NCBI GenBank assembly: GCA_027023025.1
Contig: JALVXB010000017.1
Span: 56,077-120,076 of the forward strand
From: Caldisericaceae bacterium
GTDB lineage: Bacteria; Caldisericota; Caldisericia; Caldisericales; Caldisericaceae
Length of the DNA: 64,000 nt
Direction of reading: 5' to 3'
In this document: positions 48,251-58,032 of the stretch, piece by piece
How the letters are laid out: the number at the start of each line of letters is the position of its first letter
Numbering within the stretch: the stretch's first letter is position 1
Program-made: the position numbers and the translations under genes
Notes under the pieces: generated by a model
What the model was told of the DNA's origin: nothing
The model's input: the letters and a program-made list of their open reading frames with translations, nothing else
Database searches by the model: none

Positions 48251-50082
48251 GCGATAAAGAGGTTTTGCCTCGGATAAATTCGTCTAGTGATGTAAAGAAG
48301 TTATCTATTGAGGAACTGAAAATTCTGGCTAACGAAATTAGAAAGAAGATTATTGATACTGTTTCTGTAACAGGCGGACATCTTGCATCTAATCTGGGTG
48401 CAGTAGAACTTACACTTGCACTTCACAAAGTTTTTGACTTTCCTAAGGACAAACTGATTTTTGATGTAAGTCATCAGATTTATACTCACAAACTCATAAC
48501 AGGAAGAAAGAATGAGTTTCGCACCTTAAGGCAATATGAAGGTATAAGTGGATATGCGAATCCTGTGGAAAGCGAGTATGATACATTTATTGCAGGCCAT
48601 GCTTCTACATCACTCGCTCTTGCACTTGGTTTTGTTGAAGCGAGAAAGATTAAAAAAGAAAAATTCGAAGTTGTCTCCGTTATAGGAGATGGGGCATTTA
48701 CTGCAGGTGAAGCGTTTGAAGGATTAAATAATTTAGGGCGTCTTAACGAAAAGGTAGTCGTCGTCTTAAACGACAACGAGATGTCTATTGCAAAAAATGT
48801 AGGTGCCCTTTCTCAATATTTCTCACACATCAGAACTTCTTCCTGGTATCAACGTCTCAGGTCACGGTTGCCGCGGACTACTCTGGGTAACAAGATTAAA
48901 ATGGCCGTAAAAGATCTGATTCTTCCCGTAGTATTTTTTGAAGAATTTGGTTTTACTTACTTGGGTCCCGTTAACGGGCACGATTTAAAATCGCTTATAG
49001 ACATTCTTCGGCGTGCAAAGAATCTAAATTTTCCTGTAGTAGTTCATGTAATTACTAAAAAGGGAAAAGGGTATTCATTTGCGGAAGATAATCCTACGAA
49101 GTATCACAGCGCTCATCCATTTGTGATCAAAACTGGAGAAAATAAGAAACGAGCACAAAATGCATCGTTTTCTGAGGTTTTTGGTAGCGAACTCGTAGAG
49201 CTGGGGAAAAAGAATCCCGAGCTATTTGTAATATCGGCTGCTATGCCAGACGGCACAAAGACAAAACTGTTTAAGGATGTATTCCCTGACAGATTTCTTG
49301 ATGTAGGTATAGCTGAGCAGTGTGCAGTAACTGCTGGTGCTGCAATGGCAAAAGCAGGCCTAAAACCCGTCGTTGCAATATACTCTACTTTTATGCAAAG
49401 GGCTTACGACCAACTCGTTCACGATGTGGGTATACTGGACCTTCCTGTAATTTTTGCACTTGATCGTGCCGGGGTAGTCTCACAGGATGGCCCCACTCAT
49501 CAAGGAATTTTCGATCTTTCTTTTATGAGGACGATTCCTAATTTTGTCGTGATGGCTCCTAAAGACGCAAACGAACTTAAAGCAATGCTTGAGTTCTCTA
49601 TAAAGTGCAGACATCCTGTAAGTATTAGATACCCAAAAGATGTTGCACTGCTTACGGACAAACCGAATTCAAAAATTTCTCTTGGAAAGGCAGAACTTAT
49701 AAATCGTGGAAAGGATGTTTTAATTGTTTCAATTGGAGTGATGTTTTCTGAAGCAATTAAAGCGAGAGATTCTTTAAGAGAGCGCGGAATATCGGCAGGT
49801 GTTATAAATGCGCGTTTTGCAAAGCCCATAGATGAGGATCTTCTACTTCAAGAGTCTAAAAGTGTAAAAGGTGTTATTACGATAGAGGATAATACGGTTG
49901 TTGGTGGATTTGGTGCAGCCGTTAAGGAATTGCTTTCCCCGGTGGGTGTCAAGGTATATTCTATTGGCATAGACGACTTTTTCCCTGAACAGGGTGAAAG
50001 GGGATTTTTGCTTAAGAAGTATGGGCTTTCAAGTGAGCACTTAGTGGAGGTTGCAGAGAAAATTGTCGAAGAAAAGAATTGA
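48247..50082 (+). CDS. dxs: 1-deoxy-D-xylulose-5-phosphate synthase
   Basis: 611 aa; GHLASNLGAVELTLALH, VIGDGAFTAGEAFEGLNN, AEQCAVTAGAAMAKAGLKPVVAIYSTFMQRAYDQLVHDV. Confidence 0.97.
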   Translation: MSDKEVLPRINSSSDVKKLSIEELKILANEIRKKIIDTVSVTGGHLASNLGAVELTLALHKVFDFPKDKLIFDVSHQIYTHKLITGRKNEFRTLRQYEGISGYANPVESEYDTFIAGHASTSLALALGFVEARKIKKEKFEVVSVIGDGAFTAGEAFEGLNNLGRLNEKVVVVLNDNEMSIAKNVGALSQYFSHIRTSSWYQRLRSRLPRTTLGNKIKMAVKDLILPVVFFEEFGFTYLGPVNGHDLKSLIDILRRAKNLNFPVVVHVITKKGKGYSFAEDNPTKYHSAHPFVIKTGENKKRAQNASFSEVFGSELVELGKKNPELFVISAAMPDGTKTKLFKDVFPDRFLDVGIAEQCAVTAGAAMAKAGLKPVVAIYSTFMQRAYDQLVHDVGILDLPVIFALDRAGVVSQDGPTHQGIFDLSFMRTIPNFVVMAPKDANELKAMLEFSIKCRHPVSIRYPKDVALLTDKPNSKISLGKAELINRGKDVLIVSIGVMFSEAIKARDSLRERGISAGVINARFAKPIDEDLLLQESKSVKGVITIEDNTVVGGFGAAVKELLSPVGVKVYSIGIDDFFPEQGERGFLLKKYGLSSEHLVEVAEKIVEEKN

Positions 50083-50857
50083 CGAAGTATTAGTAGAAAG
50101 AGGTATTTTATCTACTCGCTCTGAAGCAAAACGATTTATTATCGAGGGAAGAGTTTTATTGAATGGAAGTGTGGTAAGAAAAGCAGGTGAAAAAGTTTCT
50201 GACTCTGATTCAGTTGAGCTTAAAGAGGCTAAACGGTTTGTTGGGCGAGGAGGCGAGAAGTTATCTTATGCCCTCGATGTGTTTAATGTAGATGTAAAAG
50301 ATAAAGTGGCTGCTGATATTGGGGCATCTACCGGAGGATTTTCAGATTGCCTTTTACAGAGAGGAGTTAAAAGAATTTACGCAGTAGATGTTGGATACGG
50401 ACAATTTGACTATACATTGAGAAACAATCCAAAAATTATGCTTCTTGAGCGCACAAATGCTCGATATCTAACGAAAAAAGAAATTCCAGAAGTTTTAGAT
50501 GTCGTCGTTATGGATGTGTCGTTTATATCAATTATAAAAATTTTACCGGCTTTAAAGCCTTTAACTGACAGTGAAGTTGACATTGTTTCACTGGTAAAGC
50601 CTCAGTTTGAGGGTAAGCGCGAATATCTTAAGAAAGGCATCGTAAAGGAAAAGCGTTTTCATTACGAAATTTTAAAGGACCTTTTACATTCTATTATCGA
50701 CATAAATTTGCATGTCGTTGATGCTACTTACTCTCCTATAAAAGGCGGCAAGGGTAATATAGAATTTTTCTTTCACATCAAAGAAAGTGGTGATGTAATA
50801 GAGCCAGAAGTGATTGATAAAGTGGTGGATGAGGCATGGGAAAAATTGCAAAGGTAG
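50051..50857 (+). CDS. tlyA: TlyA family rRNA (2'-O) methyltransferase
   Basis: S4 domain RIDEVLVERGILSTRSEAKRFIIEGRVLLNG; GGEKLSYALDVF, ADIGASTGGFSDCLLQRG. True start may be TTG 50063. Confidence 0.93.
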   Translation: MQRKLSKKRIDEVLVERGILSTRSEAKRFIIEGRVLLNGSVVRKAGEKVSDSDSVELKEAKRFVGRGGEKLSYALDVFNVDVKDKVAADIGASTGGFSDCLLQRGVKRIYAVDVGYGQFDYTLRNNPKIMLLERTNARYLTKKEIPEVLDVVVMDVSFISIIKILPALKPLTDSEVDIVSLVKPQFEGKREYLKKGIVKEKRFHYEILKDLLHSIIDINLHVVDATYSPIKGGKGNIEFFFHIKESGDVIEPEVIDKVVDEAWEKLQR

Positions 50858-51657
50858 GAATCTTTTATCTGGAAAATAACGGGATAGAAGAGATTGCGCA
50901 CGAACTCGAAGCGTTCCTAAAAAATAAGGGCGTAAAGGTGTTAACTGCTTCTGAATTAAAAAGCATAAAAAATACGCGTGGCCTCGTTATAATGAGCCTT
51001 GGAGGGGATGGTACATTTCTTCGTGCTTCTCACTTAGGAATGCTTTTAAATGCACCTGTGATAGGAGTTAACCTTGGCAATCTCGGTTTTTTAACTGATG
51101 TTGAGGCACGGGATTTATTTGATGCGGCAAACGAGATGTTGAAAGGGAATTTTATAGTTGAAAAACGCATGACGCTCAAACTCGTATTAACGAAACCATC
51201 GGGAAAAAGTGAGGAATTTGTGGCCATTAACGATTTTGTGTTACATAGAGAACTTTCAAGTAAAATTCTTGACCTTGGAATATTTGTCAATGGAATGAAT
51301 GCTGGTTTCTTTCGTTCAGACGGCTTAGTAGTTTCTACTGCGACAGGTTCTACGGCATACGCTCTTTCACTTGGAGGTCCTATTATAACTCCTACTTCTA
51401 ATGTGTATTCCCTTACCTTCATTGCACCGCATCGTCTTACGGCTCGCCCGGTAGTATTCTCTGAACTTGACAGGTTATCTATTCAGATTAAATCGAATGG
51501 AAAGGCGCGTTTAAAAAGAGACGGGGAAGAAATTGCTTTAGCTTCTAAATTTGATAGGTTAGAGATTTTTAAAAATAAGAATCTATTAAACATCTTGCAT
51601 CTCAGAAAAAAGAATTTCTTTGAGGTACTGAACAAAAAATTTGGGTGGGGAGGGTAA
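50836..51657 (+). CDS. nadK: NAD kinase
   Basis: 273 aa; SLGGDGTFLRA, GVNLGNLGFLTDV, FRSDGLVVSTATGSTAYALSLGGPI. Confidence 0.96.
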   Translation: MGKIAKVGIFYLENNGIEEIAHELEAFLKNKGVKVLTASELKSIKNTRGLVIMSLGGDGTFLRASHLGMLLNAPVIGVNLGNLGFLTDVEARDLFDAANEMLKGNFIVEKRMTLKLVLTKPSGKSEEFVAINDFVLHRELSSKILDLGIFVNGMNAGFFRSDGLVVSTATGSTAYALSLGGPIITPTSNVYSLTFIAPHRLTARPVVFSELDRLSIQIKSNGKARLKRDGEEIALASKFDRLEIFKNKNLLNILHLRKKNFFEVLNKKFGWGG

Positions 51658-53364
51658 ATGCTTATAGGACTGTTACTTACCGACTTTGCGATTGCAAAAA
51701 AGGTAGAAGTTGCTTTTAATTCGAATTTGATAGTAATTACTGGCGAAACAGGTGCAGGTAAAACAATTCTTATGAAAGCGATATCTGCAGGTTGCGGAGG
51801 TCCTGTGAGCGGTGATGTAATCCGAAGCGGTTCGGAAAGCGCGAGAGTAGAAGTAAGCTTTACAATTAACAATGATGATCAAGCGTGGAGCATTTTGAAA
51901 AGTTACGAATTATTGGACGAAGAGGACTTAGTCATACTTACGCGCGTGGTTACTAAAAATAGAACTAAGGCTATTATAAATGGCCACTTTGTGCCACTAA
52001 AAATACTGTCTCGGGTTGGAAGAAGTTTAATAGACATGCATGGGCAGCACGATGTTCAGTCTTTGCTTAATCCAAATACACACATAGATGTACTTGACCG
52101 TTTTGGTGGTAAGGAACTTTTTGAATTGCGAAGTGAAGTTGAGCTTAAAATCAAACGGCTTAACGAAGTTGTTAAAAGACTCGTTGAGTTAAAAGAGAAC
52201 GATAAAAAGTATAGCGAAGAAAGAGAATTTATTGCTTTTGAGATCAAGGAACTTGAAGATGCAAACCTATCAGCAGACGAGGAAGAATCTCTACTCAAGG
52301 AAGAAAAGTTACTTTCAAATGCACAGGAATTATCCAGTCTTCTGGAAGAATCTCGCTTGCTCCTTTCACAATCTGAAAATGGCTCTTTAATAGATCTTAT
52401 GGAAAAACTTTCTGAGAATCTATTGAGTGCTGCTCGTATAAGTGAAGAATTTTCTGATGTCGCGAGTCAGAGCGAGAATGTCGTTTCTCAACTTAAAGAC
52501 ATAGACAGAAGCCTGTCTGAGTTTGCTTCAGATAGCTTATTTGACCCAAAAAGGCTTGCAGAAGTGCAGGAAAGACTTTCGTTTCTTTCGACTTTGAAAA
52601 TTAAGTATAAACGCACTATACCAGAGCTTATTAGTTATTTGCAGGAATTAAAAGACAAACTCTCTTCGTTTAATTCTCTTGACGAGAGAATCGAAGCATT
52701 AGATAAGGAGCGAAGAAGTCTTACCGAAGAGCTTTCAGTAAAATGCAAGAAGCTTTCAATCTTGCGAAGAACAGCTGCAGAGAGGTTTGAAAAACTTATA
52801 AAAGGTGAGTTAGCCGATCTTGCAATGGAAAATGCCCAGTTTAAAGTTTTAATAAAGCAAGTACCAGACAAAAATGGGTTAAAAGTCGACGATAAAGTCT
52901 TAAGGCTCTTTTCTAACGGTATTGATAAAGTTGAATTTCTTATAGCGCCCAATCCTGGGGAAGGTTTTAAACCACTTTCTTCTATTGCTTCTGGGGGAGA
53001 GCTATCCCGTGTGATGCTTGCTATAAAGCATGTGATTGCTGAGGTGGATAACATCCCGACCCTTGCATTCGACGAAGTTGACGCAGGAATTGGTGGAAAA
53101 ACAGGTGAAAAAGTTGCAAGGAAACTTCTTGAAATTTCAAGATATAGACAGGTAATTTGCATTACGCATCTGCCACAAATTGCCTCGTTGCCTGCAGAAC
53201 ACTTTGTAGTAAATAAAGAGGTAAAGGGTGGAGAAACTTATCTGACTGTTAAGAAGTTGGGCGAAAAAGAAAGAATCGAAGAAATTGCAAGGATGATTTC
53301 AGGTAGCAATATTACTCACACAACTATAAAACAGGCAAAAGAACTAATAAGGAGGTGGGTATGA
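51658..53364 (+). CDS. recN: DNA repair protein RecN
   Basis: 568 aa; VITGETGAGKTILMKAI, DMHGQHDVQSLL, ASGGELSRVMLAIK, FDEVDAGIGGKTGEKV. Confidence 0.96.
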   Translation: MLIGLLLTDFAIAKKVEVAFNSNLIVITGETGAGKTILMKAISAGCGGPVSGDVIRSGSESARVEVSFTINNDDQAWSILKSYELLDEEDLVILTRVVTKNRTKAIINGHFVPLKILSRVGRSLIDMHGQHDVQSLLNPNTHIDVLDRFGGKELFELRSEVELKIKRLNEVVKRLVELKENDKKYSEEREFIAFEIKELEDANLSADEEESLLKEEKLLSNAQELSSLLEESRLLLSQSENGSLIDLMEKLSENLLSAARISEEFSDVASQSENVVSQLKDIDRSLSEFASDSLFDPKRLAEVQERLSFLSTLKIKYKRTIPELISYLQELKDKLSSFNSLDERIEALDKERRSLTEELSVKCKKLSILRRTAAERFEKLIKGELADLAMENAQFKVLIKQVPDKNGLKVDDKVLRLFSNGIDKVEFLIAPNPGEGFKPLSSIASGGELSRVMLAIKHVIAEVDNIPTLAFDEVDAGIGGKTGEKVARKLLEISRYRQVICITHLPQIASLPAEHFVVNKEVKGGETYLTVKKLGEKERIEEIARMISGSNITHTTIKQAKELIRRWV

Positions 53365-54419
53365 GAATACTCGTAATAAATCCAGGTTCTACATCTACAA
53401 AAGTAGCCGTATACGATGACGAAAAAGTTTTATTTGCAGATTCTGTTCATCATTCTGCAGAGGAACTTTCCCGGTTTAATTCGTTACTGGACCAAAAAGA
53501 CTTTCGAAAAGAAAAGGTATTAGAGATGCTTAAACTGCACGGTGTCGATGTGCACTCTCTGGATGCCGTAATTGGCAGAGGGGGCATTTTGAAGCCAATC
53601 GAGGCTGGTACTTACCTGGTAAATGAATCTTTGCTTAACGACTTGATTCATTCAAAGGTGGAACATGCTTCAAATCTCGGCGGTATTATTGCATACGAAA
53701 TTGCAAAGCCACTCGGAATACCTGCATTTATAGCAGATCCTGTTTCTGTTGACGAATTTGACGATCTTGCGCGCATTTCTGGCTTAAAAGAAATCAAGCG
53801 CCTTTCTTTGCTTCACACATTAAATGTAAGGGCTAATGCGTACAGATATGCTAAGGAACACGGCAAGAAATTTTCAGATTTGAATATTATCGTCGCACAC
53901 CTTGGTGGAGGTATCTCGATAGTACCTGTACGGAATGGCAGACTGATAGATGTAAATAATGCAAACGAAGGCGGGCCATTTTCTCCAGAGCGTGCAGGTG
54001 GTTTACCTGCTATAGATGTAGCAAAAATGGCTTATTCAGGTAAGTATACAGAAAAAGAGCTAAAAAAACTTTTAACAAAACGGGGCGGCATGATTTCGTA
54101 TATGGGAACAAATGATATGAGGGAAGTTATTGAAAAGGTCCGCAGTGGTGATGAGTACGCAAAACTAATTTTTGAAGCAATGTGCTATCAGATAGCAAAG
54201 GAAATAGGTGCAATGGCTACCGTTTTGAAAGGAAATGTTGAGGCAATTATTTTAACTGGCGGTATATCGTTTAATAAAGAGGTAGTAGAAGAGGTAAAGA
54301 AAAGAGTTGATTGGATTGCTCCAGTAGTAGTTTATCCGGGAGAAAAAGAACTTGAAGCTCTTGCGTTTGCAGCATTAAGAGTTTTAAGAAAACAGGAAAA
54401 GGCTAAGATATATATGTAA
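53361..54419 (+). CDS. buk: butyrate kinase
   Basis: ILVINPGSTSTKVAVYDDE, VIGRGGILKPIEAGTYLVN, VAHLGGGISIVPVRNGRLIDVNNANEGGPFSPERAG. ATG 53361 after GGAGGTGGGT. Confidence 0.96.
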   Translation: MRILVINPGSTSTKVAVYDDEKVLFADSVHHSAEELSRFNSLLDQKDFRKEKVLEMLKLHGVDVHSLDAVIGRGGILKPIEAGTYLVNESLLNDLIHSKVEHASNLGGIIAYEIAKPLGIPAFIADPVSVDEFDDLARISGLKEIKRLSLLHTLNVRANAYRYAKEHGKKFSDLNIIVAHLGGGISIVPVRNGRLIDVNNANEGGPFSPERAGGLPAIDVAKMAYSGKYTEKELKKLLTKRGGMISYMGTNDMREVIEKVRSGDEYAKLIFEAMCYQIAKEIGAMATVLKGNVEAIILTGGISFNKEVVEEVKKRVDWIAPVVVYPGEKELEALAFAALRVLRKQEKAKIYM

Positions 54420-54432
54420 GGAGGACATACAG

Positions 54433-55332
54433 ATGTTCAGAACATTTGATGAATTATTTAATCATTTGAAATCTAAAGGTACCGAAAGAATCGTCGTAGC
54501 AGGGGGAGAAGACCCTGAAGCGTTAAAAGCCGTAAAGAAGAGTTTTGAATATGGTTTTGGCAAAGGCGTTCTCGTAGGAAACAAAGAGAAAGTAGAAGAT
54601 GCGCTTAAAAGCATCGGCGACAAGGATTTTGTCGAAGACATTATAGATGTGCAGTCCGAAGTGGAAAAAGGGCGTGTGGCGGTAGAAGAAGTTAAAAAAG
54701 GAGGTATTTTATTAAAAGGACAGATTAAAACTGCATATCTTTTAAAAGCAGTCCTTGATAAGAACTTTGGACTGCGAACTGACCGTCTGATAAGTGATGT
54801 TTTTTTATTTGAAGATGCTTCTGTTTCAAACAAGTTAGTGCTTATGAGTGACGGAGGGGTCAATATAAAGCCCGACCTTAACGCCTTAATTGATATAATT
54901 AATAATGCCGTTGAGGTTGCGCATAAATTAGGGAATCAAAACCCAAAGGTTGCGCTGCTTTCTGCGGTGGAAGTAGTGAATCCTGATATGGACGATACAA
55001 TTAATTGGTCTTTAATTTCAAAAATGAACGAAAGAGGCCAAATTAAGAGGTGCACTATTGATGGTCCACTGGCCTTAGATAATGCGATCTCAGAGTATGC
55101 TGCAAAGAAAAAAGGCATTAAGTCAGAAGTTGCAGGAAGAGCAGACATTCTTATCGTGCCAAATATTGTCGTTGGAAATGTCTTTGGAAAGGCGCTTGCC
55201 TACTATGCAAAATTTAAAAATGCTCATATAATAGTAGGAACAAGTGCTCCGGTTTTAATTCCGTCGCGAGCCGATAAAAGCGAGGTAAAATTTAACTCAA
55301 TTGCACTTGCTATTGCTTCAAAAAATAATTGA
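54433..55332 (+). CDS. ptb: phosphate butyryltransferase (copy 1)
   Basis: 299 aa; PKVALLSAVEVVNPDMDDTINWSLISKMNERGQIKRCTIDGPLALDNAIS, KSEVAGRADILIVPNI. Confidence 0.92.
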   Translation: MFRTFDELFNHLKSKGTERIVVAGGEDPEALKAVKKSFEYGFGKGVLVGNKEKVEDALKSIGDKDFVEDIIDVQSEVEKGRVAVEEVKKGGILLKGQIKTAYLLKAVLDKNFGLRTDRLISDVFLFEDASVSNKLVLMSDGGVNIKPDLNALIDIINNAVEVAHKLGNQNPKVALLSAVEVVNPDMDDTINWSLISKMNERGQIKRCTIDGPLALDNAISEYAAKKKGIKSEVAGRADILIVPNIVVGNVFGKALAYYAKFKNAHIIVGTSAPVLIPSRADKSEVKFNSIALAIASKNN

Positions 55333-55353
55333 ACTTAAAGGAGGTAAGTAAAA

Positions 55354-56259
55354 ATGATAAAAAGTTTAAAAGATGTAGTAGAGGAGGTTAAACGCAGAGA
55401 AAAAAGGACTGTGGCTGTTGCATACGGGCAGGATTTGCATACTTTGCAGGCCATTGAAAAAGGCGTTAAAGAGGGTATGTTTAATGCAATTGTATACGCA
55501 AGTAAAGCAGAAGTTGAAAGAATTGCAAATGCTAATGGTATAGATTTATCTTTATTTGAAGTGGTGGACACACCTGACGAGAACGAGGCAATAAAACAAG
55601 CCGTTAGAGCTGTAAGGGAGAAGCGTGCCAATGTTCTTATGAAAGGTCTGTGTCACACTGCAAACTATATGAGAGGAATACTTAATAAAGAGGAAGGTTT
55701 ACTTTCCCCAGGTGCAATTCTTTCTCATGCTTTTGTTTTGGAAATTCCTACTTACCCTAAACTTATGATAGTTTCTGATGCGGCTGTTATACCACAACCA
55801 GATCTGAAAACGAAGCAAGCGATGATAAATTACGATGTAGAGATTGCTCACAAATTAGGAATTGATACGCCAAAGGTAGCTGTGATTGCTGCAGTTGAAA
55901 CGGTAAATCCCAAAATGCAGGCTACAGTAGATGGAGCTATACTTTCCAAGATGAACGAAAGAGGGCAAATCAAAGGATGCGTAGTTGACGGCCCACTTGC
56001 ACTGGACTTGGCAGTTTCCAAAGAGGCGGCAGAGATTAAGAAAATAAAGTCAGAAGTTGCAGGTGACGCAGACATCCTGATTTTCCCGAACATAGAAACG
56101 GGAAATGCATTTTACAAGTGTAATACAAAGCTTGCCAATGCAACGATTGCAGGGATTGTTACTGGTACCACTGCACCTGCTGTACTTACTTCTCGGGGCG
56201 ATAGTGAGGAGTCAAAATTCTATTCCATTGCTTTTGCTGCACTAATTGCTGAGAAGTAG
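55354..56259 (+). CDS. ptb: phosphate butyryltransferase (copy 2)
   Basis: 301 aa; PKVAVIAAVETVNPKMQATVDGAILSKMNERGQIKGCVVDGPLALDLAVS, KSEVAGDADILIFPNIETGN. Confidence 0.94.
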   Translation: MIKSLKDVVEEVKRREKRTVAVAYGQDLHTLQAIEKGVKEGMFNAIVYASKAEVERIANANGIDLSLFEVVDTPDENEAIKQAVRAVREKRANVLMKGLCHTANYMRGILNKEEGLLSPGAILSHAFVLEIPTYPKLMIVSDAAVIPQPDLKTKQAMINYDVEIAHKLGIDTPKVAVIAAVETVNPKMQATVDGAILSKMNERGQIKGCVVDGPLALDLAVSKEAAEIKKIKSEVAGDADILIFPNIETGNAFYKCNTKLANATIAGIVTGTTAPAVLTSRGDSEESKFYSIAFAALIAEK

Positions 56260-56321
56260 TTTTGTTATTTTTTAAGTTTATATATAATAATTAGAAGCGA
56301 AAAAGACGGAAAATAAGGAGA

Positions 56322-57572
56322 GTGAAAATGGGCGAAATGGGAAAAAAGGATGTATATAGTGAAGTAAATCCTGATGATGTGGAATCAATTCTTAAGGCGG
56401 TAAGTGTTGAGAAATTGCCGAGAAGCAAAGCCAGTGAGTCTAATGTGGGTAATGAAACGAGTGTATCTGAAAGCAAGGAAGATTCACAAGACAAAGAAGG
56501 CAATTTTGACTCTATGAATCTGGCAAAACACTATGTTCCCAAGACTTTGAGGCGCGGTGATGTGATTCAAGTTACTGTAGTGAAGTTAGAACAGGATGGG
56601 GTAATGGTAAATGCTGGAGGAAAAGGGGATTACTTTATTCCTCTTCGTGACCTATCATTAAGACCTATCTCTTCACCAGAAGAAGTTGCAAAGGTTGGAG
56701 ACAAGATAGATGTATTTGTAGTAAAAGACCGTGACTCAAAAGGCAATGTAATACTCTCCAAAAAGAGAGCAGACTACATCAAAAAGTGGCAGGAACTGAA
56801 AGCAAAATTTAATAAAGGCGAAACCGTAACTGCAAAAGTTATTAAGGCAATAAAAGGTGGTTTGTTAACGGATGTGGATGGTGTAGTGGCGTTTTTGCCA
56901 CAGTCTCAAGTAGGGCTTGCTAAGGGAGAAAAGCTAGAAGATTATGTAGGTAAAGAACTACAAGTTAAGATCTTAGAAATAGATTCCACAATTAGAAGAA
57001 TGGTCGTTTCCCGCAAGAAATTCCAGCAAGAGCAGAGAGAAGAGGAAAGAAAGCGTGCTCTCGTAAACTTAAAGAAGGGAGACATAGTGGAAGGTACTGT
57101 AAAAACGATAAAGGATTTTGGCGTATTTATAGATATTGGTCACGGAATTGACGGATTTGTCCGACTTGGCGACTTAACCTGGGGCAGGAGAAGGCCACCG
57201 AATGAAGTTGTTAAAAGGGGAGAAGTTGTAAAGGCAAAGATTCTTAATGTAAACTTAAATACAGGGAAAGTGCTGCTTAGTATAAGAGCAACAAAGCCTT
57301 ATCCGTGGGATGTAGTTGAAGAGAAGTTTCCCGTAGGAAGTGTCGTGGAAGGAACGGTAATTCGTATTCACCCGTTTGGGGCAGTTGTAGAATTGGACGA
57401 CGGCATTACGGGCCTAATTCACATTTCTCAGCTTGATACAAAGCGCGTGAATAAAGTTGACGATGTCGTGAAATTAGGAGATAAAGTAACGGTAAAAGTA
57501 CTTAATATAGATAAAGAAAATAAAAAAATGAGATTGAGTAGAAAGGCGGTTTTGGAGGAGGATAATGCCTGA
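56322..57572 (+). CDS. multi-S1-domain RNA-binding protein (RpsA-like)
   Basis: 416 aa; repeated S1 motifs (KKGDIVEGTVKTIKDFGVFIDIGHGIDGFVRLGDL; PVGSVVEGTVIRIHPFGAVVELDDGITGLIHISQL). Confidence 0.92.
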   Translation: MKMGEMGKKDVYSEVNPDDVESILKAVSVEKLPRSKASESNVGNETSVSESKEDSQDKEGNFDSMNLAKHYVPKTLRRGDVIQVTVVKLEQDGVMVNAGGKGDYFIPLRDLSLRPISSPEEVAKVGDKIDVFVVKDRDSKGNVILSKKRADYIKKWQELKAKFNKGETVTAKVIKAIKGGLLTDVDGVVAFLPQSQVGLAKGEKLEDYVGKELQVKILEIDSTIRRMVVSRKKFQQEQREEERKRALVNLKKGDIVEGTVKTIKDFGVFIDIGHGIDGFVRLGDLTWGRRRPPNEVVKRGEVVKAKILNVNLNTGKVLLSIRATKPYPWDVVEEKFPVGSVVEGTVIRIHPFGAVVELDDGITGLIHISQLDTKRVNKVDDVVKLGDKVTVKVLNIDKENKKMRLSRKAVLEEDNA

Positions 57573-58029
57573 GGTCCTTCATCTTGACAAAGAACAAATT
57601 AAAAAAATATTGCCACATAGAGAGCCCTTTCTTTTCGTTGACGAGATTTTAGAGGTTCTTCCTGGTGAATATGTGATAGGAAAGAAGATAGTCAGAAAAG
57701 ACGAAGTTTTTTTTAAAGGGCACTTTCCTGGGTTCCCGATTTTTCCCGGTGTTCTTATTGTGGAAACTGCTGCACAGATTTCAGCATTTATTATTCTTAC
57801 TATGCCTGAAAAAGAGAATCTATTTGGATACTTTACTGGAATCGAAAATTTTCGGTTTAAAAAAATAGTAAGACCTGGAGATATACTTATCGTAAAGTCT
57901 GAAGTCGTTTCTTACGGACATGGGATAGCGAAGAGTAAAGCTAAAGTATTTGTAAAAGAGCAATTAGTTGCAGAAGGTATTGTATCTGCAATGTTTGTTG
58001 ATAAAAAGAATGTTCTTGGGAAGGAGTAA
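57565..58029 (+). CDS. fabZ: 3-hydroxyacyl-ACP dehydratase FabZ
   Basis: 154 aa; IKKILPHREPFLFVDEILEV, FFKGHFPGFPIFPGVLIVETAAQ. Confidence 0.96.
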   Translation: MPEVLHLDKEQIKKILPHREPFLFVDEILEVLPGEYVIGKKIVRKDEVFFKGHFPGFPIFPGVLIVETAAQISAFIILTMPEKENLFGYFTGIENFRFKKIVRPGDILIVKSEVVSYGHGIAKSKAKVFVKEQLVAEGIVSAMFVDKKNVLGKE

Positions 58030-58032
58030 TTT

